From: Hyphococcus lacteus
GTDB taxonomy: Bacteria > Pseudomonadota > Alphaproteobacteria > Caulobacterales > Parvularculaceae
Direction: 5' to 3'
DNA length: 64,000 nt
Assembly (NCBI RefSeq): GCF_041058985.1
Contig: NZ_JBEHZE010000001.1
Span: 806,001 to 870,000 of the forward strand
The notes below the pieces were generated by a model that saw only the letters and a list, made by a program, of their open reading frames with translations, made no database searches and had not been told where the DNA came from. Of this stretch, positions 34,302-42,682 are shown in pieces. Position 1 is the first letter of the stretch, and the number at the start of each line of letters is the position of its first letter. The translations under genes and the position numbers were made by a program.

Positions 34302-34829
34302 TTATCCGCGGAGCACCAGTTCGCCTTTGCGGGCCTCAACGCTTTCAAGTCGTGACAGATAACTCATACCCAAAAGGTTGATGTTAAGCTGATCGTCTTT
34401 GAGGATAAACGCTTTGACGCCTTCAATACGCAAACCATCAATATCGATTTCATCAATCGTCACAAAGGCGGCTTTGGTTTCACCATTCGCTGTGTGAACC
34501 GGATAGGTATAATCCGTCCACGATGTATAAATCCCTGCGGCGCGTGCATCGCTATCGCGTAGCGCCACATAACTTGCGCCCGTGTCGATCAAAAACTTAG
34601 CGGAACGTTGGTTGATGTCAGCATCTACGTAAAACTGACGGTCATGCGCGGCTTGGATGCGGATTTCATCGCCCCAATGAGAAACGCTGTTCGCACTTGG
34701 CTGAACGCTTTGCACGTTCGCCAAACGGGATGGAGTTTCTGGTTGGCTTGCTTGTCGTGCCTCAATCATGCGCGGTGCCACAATGGCAAGCGCGATAATT
34801 CCGGCAGCAGCAATAATTTCCGTACGCAT
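34302..34829 (-). CDS. retropepsin-like aspartic protease, membrane anchored (TIGR02281 type)
   Basis: A 175-residue protein with an N-terminal membrane anchor (IIAAAGIIALAIVAPRM) and a single retroviral-type aspartic protease domain. The active site is FLIDTGASYVALR (Asp-Thr-Gly-Ala-Ser). Flanking strands (HDRQFYVDADING-like region and INLLGMSYLSRLE) match the clan AA family common in alphaproteobacteria. It would act as a homodimer in the periplasm or at the inner membrane. The physiological substrate is unknown. It converges on the M24 peptidase gene with 11 bases between. Confidence 0.85.
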   Translation of the reverse strand: MRTEIIAAAGIIALAIVAPRMIEARQASQPETPSRLANVQSVQPSANSVSHWGDEIRIQAAHDRQFYVDADINQRSAKFLIDTGASYVALRDSDARAAGIYTSWTDYTYPVHTANGETKAAFVTIDEIDIDGLRIEGVKAFILKDDQLNINLLGMSYLSRLESVEARKGELVLRG

Positions 34830-34914
34830 GATAGTCCCTTTTATTAGGGGACTATCTAAACAGAGCTTGGTTTCAGGTTATTCAGCGCGTTTGTTCAAAT
34901 TCTATGGTTTTAAA

Positions 34915-35724
34915 TTAACCAAGACCGAGCACATCGCGCATGGAATAAAGCCCCGCAGGCTTCCCGATTGCCCACCGCGCAGCGGCCACCGCGCCCTTGG
35001 CAAAAAGCCCCCGATCAATGGCACTATGGGACAGGGTAATGACCTCTTGCATACCCGCAAACGACACTTGATGTTCACCAACAATGCCGCCCCCCCGCAT
35101 CACCGAAAAGCCGATGTCGCCGGACTTGCGCGCACCAACGCGCGTGCCCTCCACGCCCGCAGAAACATGGTTAAGATCGACCCCGCGACCACGCGCAGCG
35201 GCAGCCCCCAACATCAAGGCCGTACCAGACGGGGCGTCGACCTTTGCGCGGTGATGCGCCTCGAATATTTCGATGTCGTAATCATCGCCGAGCGCCTTTG
35301 CGCCCGCTTCGACAAGGGCCGTCAAAACATTAACGCCGACGCTCATATTGCCGGATTTCACAATCGGTATGGCCTTGGCCAATTCTGTGAGTTCTGCCTC
35401 TTCCGCGTCGGAAAAGCCGGTTGTGCCAATCACATGGGCGACGCCATTTTCAGCGGCGGCACGCGCGTTGGTCACCGAAACCTTAGGCGCAGTAAAATCA
35501 ATCAGCGCGCCCGCCCGCGATAAGCCCTTTTCTGCCGCGTCTTCGACCGAAAGGCCAATCGCATCAAGCCCCGCAAGAACACCAATATCCTTACCGATAT
35601 CAGGACCACCCGGTCTTTCGAACCCACCCGCGAGCGAGGCCCCCGGCGTTTTCAGGATCTCAGCGACCACAGAGCGTCCCATGCGCCCACCGGCACCGGC
35701 CACTAAAATTGATGATTTCGCCAT
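34915..35724 (-). CDS. dapB: 4-hydroxy-tetrahydrodipicolinate reductase
   Basis: Catalyses the NAD(P)H step of lysine/diaminopimelate synthesis in the cytoplasm. The 269-residue protein begins with the nucleotide-binding motif VAGAGGRMGRSV. Later come GALIDFTAPKVS, VIGTTGFSDAE and the catalytic EIFEAHHRAKVDAPSGTA, which holds the His and Lys pair. Signature spacing and length match the family. The start at 35724 follows AGGAAG by about 5 bases. The frame stays open 27 bases further without a better site. Upstream lies the DUF3088/sulfotransferase pair, about 20 bases away, and could share the transcript. Confidence 0.96.
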   Translation of the reverse strand: MAKSSILVAGAGGRMGRSVVAEILKTPGASLAGGFERPGGPDIGKDIGVLAGLDAIGLSVEDAAEKGLSRAGALIDFTAPKVSVTNARAAAENGVAHVIGTTGFSDAEEAELTELAKAIPIVKSGNMSVGVNVLTALVEAGAKALGDDYDIEIFEAHHRAKVDAPSGTALMLGAAAARGRGVDLNHVSAGVEGTRVGARKSGDIGFSVMRGGGIVGEHQVSFAGMQEVITLSHSAIDRGLFAKGAVAAARWAIGKPAGLYSMRDVLGLG

Positions 35725-35747
35725 TGGTCTTCCTAACTCAACTGAAT

Positions 35748-36092
35748 TCACGATCCGCGTGGGAACGCTGTTCCGTAGCGGTGCGCGAAATATTTCGCAA
35801 TGTCTCGGGCGTTATCAATAAGTCGCGCCCCATTCGCTGTTTTTATGGGAACCTCACCGGCATCAGCATCATCACTCAGCATCAATGTTGGGCAGTTCTG
35901 GTGTTCGTCACCAAAGAGCCCCGTCATTTCGAGGCGCGGGCGGTCGATAGGCTGATAGCGTATATCTATCGCCTCTTTGATGGCTGGGTAATAGCTCAGC
36001 ACACCCCATATTTCTGCGCATTCCGGACAAAACTCACGTCGGTCGTTATCGGAAAAACCCGGCGGTAGCAAAAATAATATGTCGCGGCTCAT
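35748..36092 (-). CDS. DUF3088-family thioredoxin-like protein
   Basis: A 114-residue protein with the DUF3088 pattern: ILFLLPPGFSDNDRREFCPECAEIWGVLSYYP, then IDRPR, LFGDEHQNCPTLML and a C-terminal helix IAKYFAHRYG. The CPEC motif and strand order suggest a thioredoxin/glutathione-transferase N-domain-like fold. Function is unknown; the name rests on remembered family features. The start ATG 36092 is one base past the stop of the upstream sulfotransferase, with AAGGA before it, so the two are co-translated. The following gene is dapB. Confidence 0.75.
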   Translation of the reverse strand: MSRDILFLLPPGFSDNDRREFCPECAEIWGVLSYYPAIKEAIDIRYQPIDRPRLEMTGLFGDEHQNCPTLMLSDDADAGEVPIKTANGARLIDNARDIAKYFAHRYGTAFPRGS

Positions 36093-36093
36093 T

Positions 36094-36801
36094 TTAGTCC
36101 TTTCCAAATATCTTTTTATTCATCGTTGCATCTTCAGTATCACCAAGGCCACCACCGCTCAGTGTTTGTTCTGCCCCTTCGGCCATCAACATTTCAAGCA
36201 CAGCCTTTGTTTCTTCTTGCGAGTTCACGCGTGGGAATTCCTTATCCGGTTCTGACACGCCTAGAAACTCACAAAGTGGTGCCCAGCCATCCTTAACTTC
36301 AAAAACCAGCAATCGCGTTGGCGCGATGGTGTTTTTCACGGCTTTCACATGGCGATCAAAAGCATCCAGCATCTTGCTACGATCATGAACATCACCGCCG
36401 AGATAGCGCCAAATCGCCTTTTCAGAAAGTTCACCAAAGGGCGTTGGTCGCGACATATCAACCATACGAGGGCTCAAGATCGTTTCCTGGGTGGAGGCAA
36501 ACCACTTTTCCGGATCGCGAACCGTCAGAATAATTTTAGCATCGGGGTAATGGTCGGCGAGTTCCCGCCAGAAGCCCGCAATCGGAAAATCACATCCGGA
36601 GGGATAACCGCTAAAAATAGTATCCCAATCTGGGGTTTCACCAGCCGCAACCTGATCAGCAGCGCGGATCCATAGATCAATATGTCCCGGCGTCGCAAAG
36701 ACCTCACTCATGTGATAGCTCGGCCCAAGACCCAATTCCTCTAATGCTACTTTTAGTGACGCCGTGCCCGTGCGGCCAAATCCGACACCGATAATTTTCA
36801 T
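36094..36801 (-). CDS. PAPS-dependent sulfotransferase family protein
   Basis: A 235-residue soluble protein. The P-loop-like 5'-phosphosulfate motif GVGFGRTGTASLKVAL is at residue 5, and KIILTVRDPEKWFAS holds the 3'-phosphate-binding Arg/Ser region. The rest (FDRHVKAVKNTI, LLVFEVKDGWAPLCEFLG) matches the Sulfotransfer_4 type found in many bacteria. It should transfer sulfate from PAPS to an unknown hydroxyl acceptor, perhaps a lipid or small metabolite. It is overlapped closely by the DUF3088 gene, suggesting a two-gene unit. Confidence 0.84.
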   Translation of the reverse strand: MKIIGVGFGRTGTASLKVALEELGLGPSYHMSEVFATPGHIDLWIRAADQVAAGETPDWDTIFSGYPSGCDFPIAGFWRELADHYPDAKIILTVRDPEKWFASTQETILSPRMVDMSRPTPFGELSEKAIWRYLGGDVHDRSKMLDAFDRHVKAVKNTIAPTRLLVFEVKDGWAPLCEFLGVSEPDKEFPRVNSQEETKAVLEMLMAEGAEQTLSGGGLGDTEDATMNKKIFGKD

Positions 36802-36895
36802 GACGGTCCCCTAAGTTTGGTTTCCGCCATTGTACCCACAACGCATAAGTAATTGACAAGTCATATATGCGATTGCCTCTTTAGGCGGGTCAGTT

Positions 36896-38185
36896 ATGGT
36901 CGCCATTATTATGTCACTTGTACCGTCCCTCCGCGTATTTCGCCATCAAGGTTATCGTCATTATTGGTTCGCCCGGCAGTTGATTTCTGCTGAGCGCCAG
37001 ATGGTGGCTGTCGCTATTGGTTGGCAAATCTATGACCTCGCGCGGGAAACGCGTTCGGTGGAAGAGTCGGCTTTCCTGCTTGGGCTTGTTGGTCTTGCCC
37101 AATTTCTACCGGTCTTACTGTTGTCGCTTGTGGGCGGTCAGGCCGCCGACCGACTGAATCGCAAAATGATTTTGGTATCCTCTAACCTAATCCGGTTACT
37201 GATTATTGGTATTTTGTTTACTGCGAGCTTTTATCCGGCGGCGGTTGCAATCCCCGCGATTTTCATGGCCGCCGTCCTCACGGGTGGGGTCAATGCGTTT
37301 ACACCGGCGGCGGCGAACTCGCTTTATCCGACATTAATACCGCGCGATGAATTGCCATTAGCTATTGTCTGGAATTCTCTTGGGTTTCAAACCGCTGCGA
37401 TGTTTGGCCCTGCGATTGGTGGGTTTCTTTATATTGGGGGGCCGCAACTCGTATACGGCACCGGCGCCACCCTGATTGTGATCGCTGTAGCCAGCCTTAT
37501 GACAGCCCAGACACCGGCCCATGTCCCCAATAAGCAAGTGCGCGGCCTGACAATGGTGTTCGAGGGGCTGCGATATGTGCGTGACAACAAAATCGTACTC
37601 GGATCAATATCGCTCGATCTGGTGGTGGTGTTCTTTGGTGGCGTCACGGCGTTGTTGCCGGTTTTCGCCCGTGACGTATTACATATCGGCACTGAGGGGC
37701 TGGGGTTCTTGCGCGCCGCGCCCGCCATTGGTGCCGGGTTGGTGGCGCTGACACTAGCGGTCAAACCGTTTAACCGCCGGGTCGGTTTCTGGATGCTAAG
37801 CGCGATTGCAGTCTATGGGATGGCCATGTTGGGCTTTGCCCTGTCGCCCTATTTCTGGCTTTCAATGCTGATGCTCGCGATCACCGGTGCAGCCGATATG
37901 GTATCGATGTATGTGCGATCATCGGTGATGCAGCTCGCGACACCCGACGGCATGCGTGGGCGTGTTTCATCCGTATCGTTTATTTTTGTTTCTGCATCGA
38001 ATGAACTTGGCGAATTTGAAAGCGGTGTCGCCGCACGCTTTTTAGGGCCGGTGGGCGCAGTCCTTTTAGGCGGAGTGGTGTCGATCTTTGCCGCTGGCGC
38101 GTGGATCAAATTGTTCCCCGCGCTTGCCCGCGCTGACCGGTTTGAAGACGCCGCGAAATTAGGACAAACCTCTTCGACCGTTTAG
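36896..38185 (+). CDS. MFS transporter (MFS_3 / EntS-like)
   Basis: A 429-residue inner-membrane carrier with about twelve transmembrane segments. The first loop after segment 2 carries GGQAADRLNRKMIL, the conserved MFS A-motif region. The layout (RHQGYRHYWFARQLISAERQM, then NAFTPAAANSLYPTL and LGFQTAAMFGPAIGG) matches the MFS_3 group that includes enterobactin exporter EntS and many drug or siderophore exporters. The substrate is unknown. It is divergent from the sulfotransferase pair, and no siderophore genes are near. Confidence 0.86.
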   Translation: MVAIIMSLVPSLRVFRHQGYRHYWFARQLISAERQMVAVAIGWQIYDLARETRSVEESAFLLGLVGLAQFLPVLLLSLVGGQAADRLNRKMILVSSNLIRLLIIGILFTASFYPAAVAIPAIFMAAVLTGGVNAFTPAAANSLYPTLIPRDELPLAIVWNSLGFQTAAMFGPAIGGFLYIGGPQLVYGTGATLIVIAVASLMTAQTPAHVPNKQVRGLTMVFEGLRYVRDNKIVLGSISLDLVVVFFGGVTALLPVFARDVLHIGTEGLGFLRAAPAIGAGLVALTLAVKPFNRRVGFWMLSAIAVYGMAMLGFALSPYFWLSMLMLAITGAADMVSMYVRSSVMQLATPDGMRGRVSSVSFIFVSASNELGEFESGVAARFLGPVGAVLLGGVVSIFAAGAWIKLFPALARADRFEDAAKLGQTSSTV

Positions 38186-38308
38186 CTATTTTTGATGTAT
38201 TTTTCGCGGAGAAGGACAGCGGAAGGCGATACGCCGCCATCCAAAACCGACGATCCCCGCACAGGCAAGGATCCGTCAGAGCAGCAGAAAAAATAAGGTG
38301 GATCTGTA

Positions 38309-39463
38309 TTAACGACCGTCGGTGACGTTTTCCCAAAAATTCTTGGCACGGTCGAAAAATCCCCGTGATTGTGGACATGCGGCTTCGCCGCCGCCGGCCT
38401 CACAGAATTGACGCAGCAAGTCTTTTTGTTCTGCGTTTAGGCCCGTTGGGGTTTCGACTTGAATCTCGACATAAAGATCGCCACGACCCTTTTGGTTCAA
38501 GACCGTCATGCCTTTTGAGCGCACCCGGAAGCGTTTTCCGGTTTGCGACCCTTCGGGTACGGAGATTTTAACCCGCCCACCATCAATAGTTGGGGTTTCA
38601 AATTCACCACCCATAGCCGCCGTGGTCATGGGGATCGGCATCATGCAATAAAGATCGGCACCGTCGCGTTCAAACAGATCGCTTCCGCCCACATGAACGA
38701 ATATATAAAGATCACCCTCTGGACCGCCGCGCGGTCCGGCCTCGCCCTCGCCCGAAAGGCGAATGCGCGTACCGTCTTCGATCCCAGCGGGGATGTCTAC
38801 GCTAAGGGTGCGCTCACGGCGAACCCGACCTTGGCCACCACAATCTGTACACGGATCGGCAATCACCTGGCCTTCGCCATGGCAATGGGGGCAACTGCGT
38901 TCGATCGTAAAGAAGCCTTGCTGAACACGAACCCGGCCAGCGCCCTTACAGGTGCCGCAATGGGTTGGGCCAGAGCCCGGTTTTGCGCCAGAACCTTCGC
39001 AGGTTTCACACGAAACTGAACCGGGCACGTGGATTTCAGTTTTCTTGCCCGCAAAAGCGTCTTCGAGGCTGATTTCGAGATTATATTTAAGGTCGGCACC
39101 GCGACCGGGGCCACCGCGTCGCCCGCCGCGCTGACCGCCCATGAATTCGCCAAAGATCTCGTCGAAAATATCGCCGAACCCAGCCGCACCGGCACCGCCC
39201 CCAAAGCCACCCATACCACCATGGCCACCACCGCCATTTTCAAACGCTGCGTGACCAAACCGATCATATGCCGCGCGTTTTTGTTCGTCGGAGAGAACTT
39301 CGTAGGCTTCGCCTAGCTCTTTGAATTTTTTCTCGGCTTCTGGATCACCCTGATTTCGGTCAGGATGGTACTGCATCGCGCGTTTGCGGAATGCCGATTT
39401 GATCGACGATCCGTCTGCGCCGCGTTCAATGCCCAGAACTTCGTAATAACATGCTTGCGCCAT
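38309..39463 (-). CDS. dnaJ: chaperone protein DnaJ
   Basis: The Hsp40 partner of DnaK. The 384-residue protein has all parts. The J domain has the HPD motif (MQYHPDRNQGD), then a Gly-rich linker (GGGGHGGMGGFGGGAGAAGF). A zinc-binding domain has four CxxCxGxG repeats (CETCEGSG, CGTCKGAG, CPHCHGEG, CTDCGGQG), and the C-terminal substrate domains follow. I start at ATG 39463 (MAQACYYEVLGIERG). An in-frame TTG at 39484 is a shadow. It follows dnaK on the same strand after about 128 bases containing a strong hairpin, so its level may be set below that of DnaK. Confidence 0.97.
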   Translation of the reverse strand: MAQACYYEVLGIERGADGSSIKSAFRKRAMQYHPDRNQGDPEAEKKFKELGEAYEVLSDEQKRAAYDRFGHAAFENGGGGHGGMGGFGGGAGAAGFGDIFDEIFGEFMGGQRGGRRGGPGRGADLKYNLEISLEDAFAGKKTEIHVPGSVSCETCEGSGAKPGSGPTHCGTCKGAGRVRVQQGFFTIERSCPHCHGEGQVIADPCTDCGGQGRVRRERTLSVDIPAGIEDGTRIRLSGEGEAGPRGGPEGDLYIFVHVGGSDLFERDGADLYCMMPIPMTTAAMGGEFETPTIDGGRVKISVPEGSQTGKRFRVRSKGMTVLNQKGRGDLYVEIQVETPTGLNAEQKDLLRQFCEAGGGEAACPQSRGFFDRAKNFWENVTDGR

Positions 39464-39553
39464 AGTGATTTCGCGCCTGTCCAACTGGGGTTTTAACGCA
39501 ACCCCTTTATTCCGGAGCCCCCGCCAGTGTTGGCTTTTCCGGTTGAAAAGATT

Positions 39554-39581
39554 GCGCCGCGCTTTTTACAAAGCGCGGCGC
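39554..39581 (-). terminator. hairpin between dnaK and dnaJ, partial terminator or attenuator
   Basis: A 12-bp perfect stem (GCGCCGCGCTTT with AAAGCGCGGCGC, 4-base loop) begins 11 bases past the dnaK stop. On the minus strand it is followed by AATCTTTTC, a weak U-tract. It could end most dnaK transcripts while letting some reach dnaJ. Confidence 0.65.
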
Positions 39582-39591
39582 GTTTTTAAGC

Positions 39592-41517
39592 TTAGTCTTT
39601 TTTGTCGCCGTCAACTTCTTCGAAGTCGGCATCAACAACATCGTCGCTATCGTCTGCGGCGCTATCGGCCGCAGCAGCGGCAGCACCGCCATCATCGTCT
39701 TCGGCACCGGCCTGATACATGGCTTCGCCAAGTTTCATGGTCGCGGTTGCGAGTGTGCCCGCTGCTGTATTGATGTCTTCAACGCTAGCATTCTCGTCTT
39801 CGAGCTTGGCTTTGAGGGCCGCCAGTGCATCATCAATCGCAGAGCGATCTTCTGGTTCGAGCTTGTCGCCGTGCTCTTCGAGATTTTTCTCGGTCGAATG
39901 AACAAGTGCCTCAGCGCGGTTTTTCGACTCGACACTTTCGCGACGGGTTTTATCCGCATCCGCATTGGCTTCAGCTTCTTTGACCATTTTTTCGATGTCA
40001 TCATCAGACAAACCACCGCTCGCCTGAATTCTGATCGATTGCTCTTTGTTCGTCGCTTTATCTTTCGCTGAGACGTGAACAATACCGTTGGCATCAATAT
40101 CAAACGTCACTTCGACCTGCGGAACGCCGCGCGGTGCGGGCGGAAGGCCCACAAGATCGAACTGGCCGAGGCTCTTATTATCAGCTGCCATTTCGCGTTC
40201 ACCCTGGAAGACGCGGATCGTCACGGCGGACTGATTATCTTCAGCCGTCGAGAAGGTCTGTGACTTCTTAGTCGGGATCGTGGTGTTCCGGTCGATCAGG
40301 CGCGTAAAGACACCGCCCAATGTTTCGATACCAAGCGACAATGGCGTAACGTCGAGAAGCAGAACGTCTTTGACGTCGCCCTGTAGAACACCCGCCTGAA
40401 TAGCCGCACCAAGCGCAACCACTTCGTCAGGGTTCACACCTTTATGAGGGTCTTTGCCGAAGAACTGTTTTACAGTTTCCTGAACTTTCGGCATCCGGGT
40501 CATACCGCCCACAAGGATGACTTCGTCGATGTCACCAGAGCTAAGGCCCGCGTCTTTAAGCGCTTCTTTACAAGGCGCAACAGTGCGTTTGACCAAATCT
40601 TCCACGAGGCTTTCAAGCTTAGCGCGCGAAAGTTTCATGGTGAGGTGTTTCGGGCCAGAAGCATCAGCCGTGATAAAGGGCAGGTTCACTTCATAGCTTG
40701 AAGTTGTTGAAAGCTCTTTTTTAGCTTTCTCGGCTTCTTCTTTCAGGCGTTGCAGCGCGAGTTTATCTTTGCGCAGATCAATACCCTGGTCTTTTTTGAA
40801 TTCAGTTGCGAGATAATCAACGATGCGAAGGTCAAAGTCTTCACCACCAAGGAATGTATCGCCATTGGTTGAAAGAACTTCGAACACGCCGTCGCCGATC
40901 TCAAGGATTGAGATATCGAACGTACCACCACCGAGGTCATAAACCGCAATTTTCTGACTGCCGGTTTTTTTATCAAGACCATAAGCCAGCGCCGCCGCTG
41001 TTGGCTCGTTAATGATCCGCAAAACTTCGAGGCCCGCAATCTTGCCGGCGTCTTTGGTTGCCTGACGCTGAGCGTCATTAAAATAAGCAGGGACCGTGAT
41101 GACGGCTTGGGTTACGTCTTGGCCGAGATAACTTTCGGCTGTTTCCTTCATTTTCTGAAGGATGAAGGCTGAAATCTGTGATGGCGCAAATGTTTCACCG
41201 CGCGAGTCCACCCACGCGTCACCATTGTCACCTTTGACAATGTTGTAAGGTACCATTTCTTTGTCTTTTTGCGCGGTCGGGTCATCATAAGGACGCCCGA
41301 TGAGGCGCTTGATGGCGAAAAATGTATTTTCCGGATTGGTTACCGCCTGGCGACGCGCTGGCTGACCGATCAGACGCTCGCTATCTTCGGTGAAGGCCAC
41401 AACAGACGGGGTCGTCCGCGCGCCTTCGGCGTTTTCAATTACTTTCGGCTCTTTACCTTCCATGACGGCGACACAAGAGTTCGTCGTACCGAGGTCAATG
41501 CCAATTACCTTACCCAT
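39592..41517 (-). CDS. dnaK: chaperone protein DnaK (Hsp70)
   Basis: An ATP-driven chaperone of 641 residues, full length for bacteria. It shows the phosphate-1 motif IGIDLGTTNSCVAV, TVPAYFNDAQRQATKDAG, AVYDLGGGTFDISILE and VILVGGMTRMPKVQ, the ATPase hallmarks. The interdomain linker DVKDVLLLDVTPLSLGIE and a substrate domain follow. The C-terminal tail is acidic and ends in GDKKD. It precedes dnaJ. The 118-base leader has a heat-shock-like promoter. The cytoplasmic role is folding of new and stressed proteins with DnaJ and GrpE; grpE is not in the window. Confidence 0.98.
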   Translation of the reverse strand: MGKVIGIDLGTTNSCVAVMEGKEPKVIENAEGARTTPSVVAFTEDSERLIGQPARRQAVTNPENTFFAIKRLIGRPYDDPTAQKDKEMVPYNIVKGDNGDAWVDSRGETFAPSQISAFILQKMKETAESYLGQDVTQAVITVPAYFNDAQRQATKDAGKIAGLEVLRIINEPTAAALAYGLDKKTGSQKIAVYDLGGGTFDISILEIGDGVFEVLSTNGDTFLGGEDFDLRIVDYLATEFKKDQGIDLRKDKLALQRLKEEAEKAKKELSTTSSYEVNLPFITADASGPKHLTMKLSRAKLESLVEDLVKRTVAPCKEALKDAGLSSGDIDEVILVGGMTRMPKVQETVKQFFGKDPHKGVNPDEVVALGAAIQAGVLQGDVKDVLLLDVTPLSLGIETLGGVFTRLIDRNTTIPTKKSQTFSTAEDNQSAVTIRVFQGEREMAADNKSLGQFDLVGLPPAPRGVPQVEVTFDIDANGIVHVSAKDKATNKEQSIRIQASGGLSDDDIEKMVKEAEANADADKTRRESVESKNRAEALVHSTEKNLEEHGDKLEPEDRSAIDDALAALKAKLEDENASVEDINTAAGTLATATMKLGEAMYQAGAEDDDGGAAAAAADSAADDSDDVVDADFEEVDGDKKD

Positions 41518-41634
41518 TTGATCGTTCTCCGTTTTAGCGAGCTGCCCATTTATTCCCGGCCTTTACGTCGGGCCTCAATAGTTGAATGGCGCCGAAAAGC
41601 GCCGGAAGCGGACACGCCCCTGATCAGTGACACA

Positions 41635-41662
41635 AGATGGTTGCAGACACCCGTTTTTCAAC
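41635..41662 (-). promoter_or_regulatory. candidate sigma-32 (RpoH) promoter of dnaK
   Basis: Reading the minus strand, GTTGAAA (41662-41656) is followed after 15 bases by CCATCT (41640-41635). This resembles the heat-shock pattern CTTGAAA-N13-17-CCCCATnT. It lies about 118 bases before the dnaK start. The match is partial, and no start site is known. Confidence 0.4.
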
Positions 41663-41926
41663 CGGCCCCGACTGCAACGTTCGGGCGGGATATAAGTAGG
41701 GGTGAAACAGGTCGCAACCCCGTGAGCATAGGCAGTGCGCCAAAATTTTTGCCTATTGGCTGAGAACAACAATGCCAAAGTAAATTAGGCCGGTTTCGCG
41801 TCCAAATTTGTCGCAGCGACCATCACGCTCAGAGCGTAACAGAAAGCCCCCGATCAGATGACCAACATCAAACCACGTTATTGTTTTGGCCTTCTCGATT
41901 TCCCCTAAGTGGCGCGTCTCAGTATT

Positions 41927-41943
41927 GTGTTACATTATAACAC
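41927..41943. promoter_or_regulatory. inverted repeat upstream of methyltransferase, candidate operator
   Basis: GTGTTA (41927-41932), five bases, then TAACAC (41938-41943) form a perfect dyad. It ends 28 bases before the ATG at 41972, in promoter range. The core TGTTA-N5-TAACA is similar in layout to Zur-type and some TetR operators of alphaproteobacteria. No regulator gene is adjacent, so the binding protein is unknown. Confidence 0.45.
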
Positions 41944-41971
41944 TTGCTATCACATGCGGGCGGGAGATCAC

Positions 41972-42682
41972 ATGACAAACCAACAGAAAATGCCGAGCGG
42001 TGCTTTTAATAAAGAACACGCAGCCGAATATGATATTCGGTGGAAACCATTAGCGTCGATAGCAGAGGCCCTTCATCTGCTTAGCCGTAGCGCATTAAAC
42101 ACCCTTCCCGATGATGCCCATATACTATGCGCGGGTGTCGGGACTGGCGCAGATATCCTTGCCTTTGCCGAAACGTATCCCCGATGGCGATTTACGGGGT
42201 TCGATCCGTCAGAGGCGATGTTAGAGGTTTGCGATAATAGAATGGTCGAGGCGGGACTCGCCGGGCGATACACCCTTCACCAAGGCTACATTGAGGATCT
42301 TCCGCCAACCGAGCCTTTTGATGGTGCCGTCAGTTTTCTGGTTTCGCATTTTATTACCGAAGAGAAAGAGCGTTCGGGTTTTTTCCGCGCGATTGCGGAT
42401 CGGCTTTCGCCCGGCGCGCTTTATCTGAACGCGGATCTCGCTGTCGATTTCAACAATGCGTCATGTGATGATCTGATGGAGATCTGGTTAAGCACGATCG
42501 CGATCACGGGAATGGGCACCGAAGGTCAGGCAAATTATCGCAAGATGTTTGGCAAAGACGTTGCGGCCCATACGCCACAACAGGTCGAAGCAATGATCGC
42601 AGCGAGCGGCTTCACAAAACCAGTTCGCTTTTATCAAGCTGCTGTAATCTGCGCATGGCTTGCCCAAAAAACCAAAACCTAA
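41972..42682 (+). CDS. class I SAM-dependent methyltransferase
   Basis: A 236-residue soluble protein. Motif I is ILCAGVGTGADILAFAE, motif II RFTGFDPSEAMLEV, and motif III IEDLPPTEPFDGAVSFLVSHF. These give a Rossmann-like SAM fold similar to small-molecule methyltransferases (TehB/UbiE-like). The substrate is not evident. The start follows GGGAG by about 5 bases; longer in-frame starts (41909) lack a site. An inverted repeat GTGTTA-N5-TAACAC lies just upstream, suggesting repressor control. The stop overlaps the convergent VWA gene by 4 bases. Confidence 0.82.
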   Translation: MTNQQKMPSGAFNKEHAAEYDIRWKPLASIAEALHLLSRSALNTLPDDAHILCAGVGTGADILAFAETYPRWRFTGFDPSEAMLEVCDNRMVEAGLAGRYTLHQGYIEDLPPTEPFDGAVSFLVSHFITEEKERSGFFRAIADRLSPGALYLNADLAVDFNNASCDDLMEIWLSTIAITGMGTEGQANYRKMFGKDVAAHTPQQVEAMIAASGFTKPVRFYQAAVICAWLAQKTKT

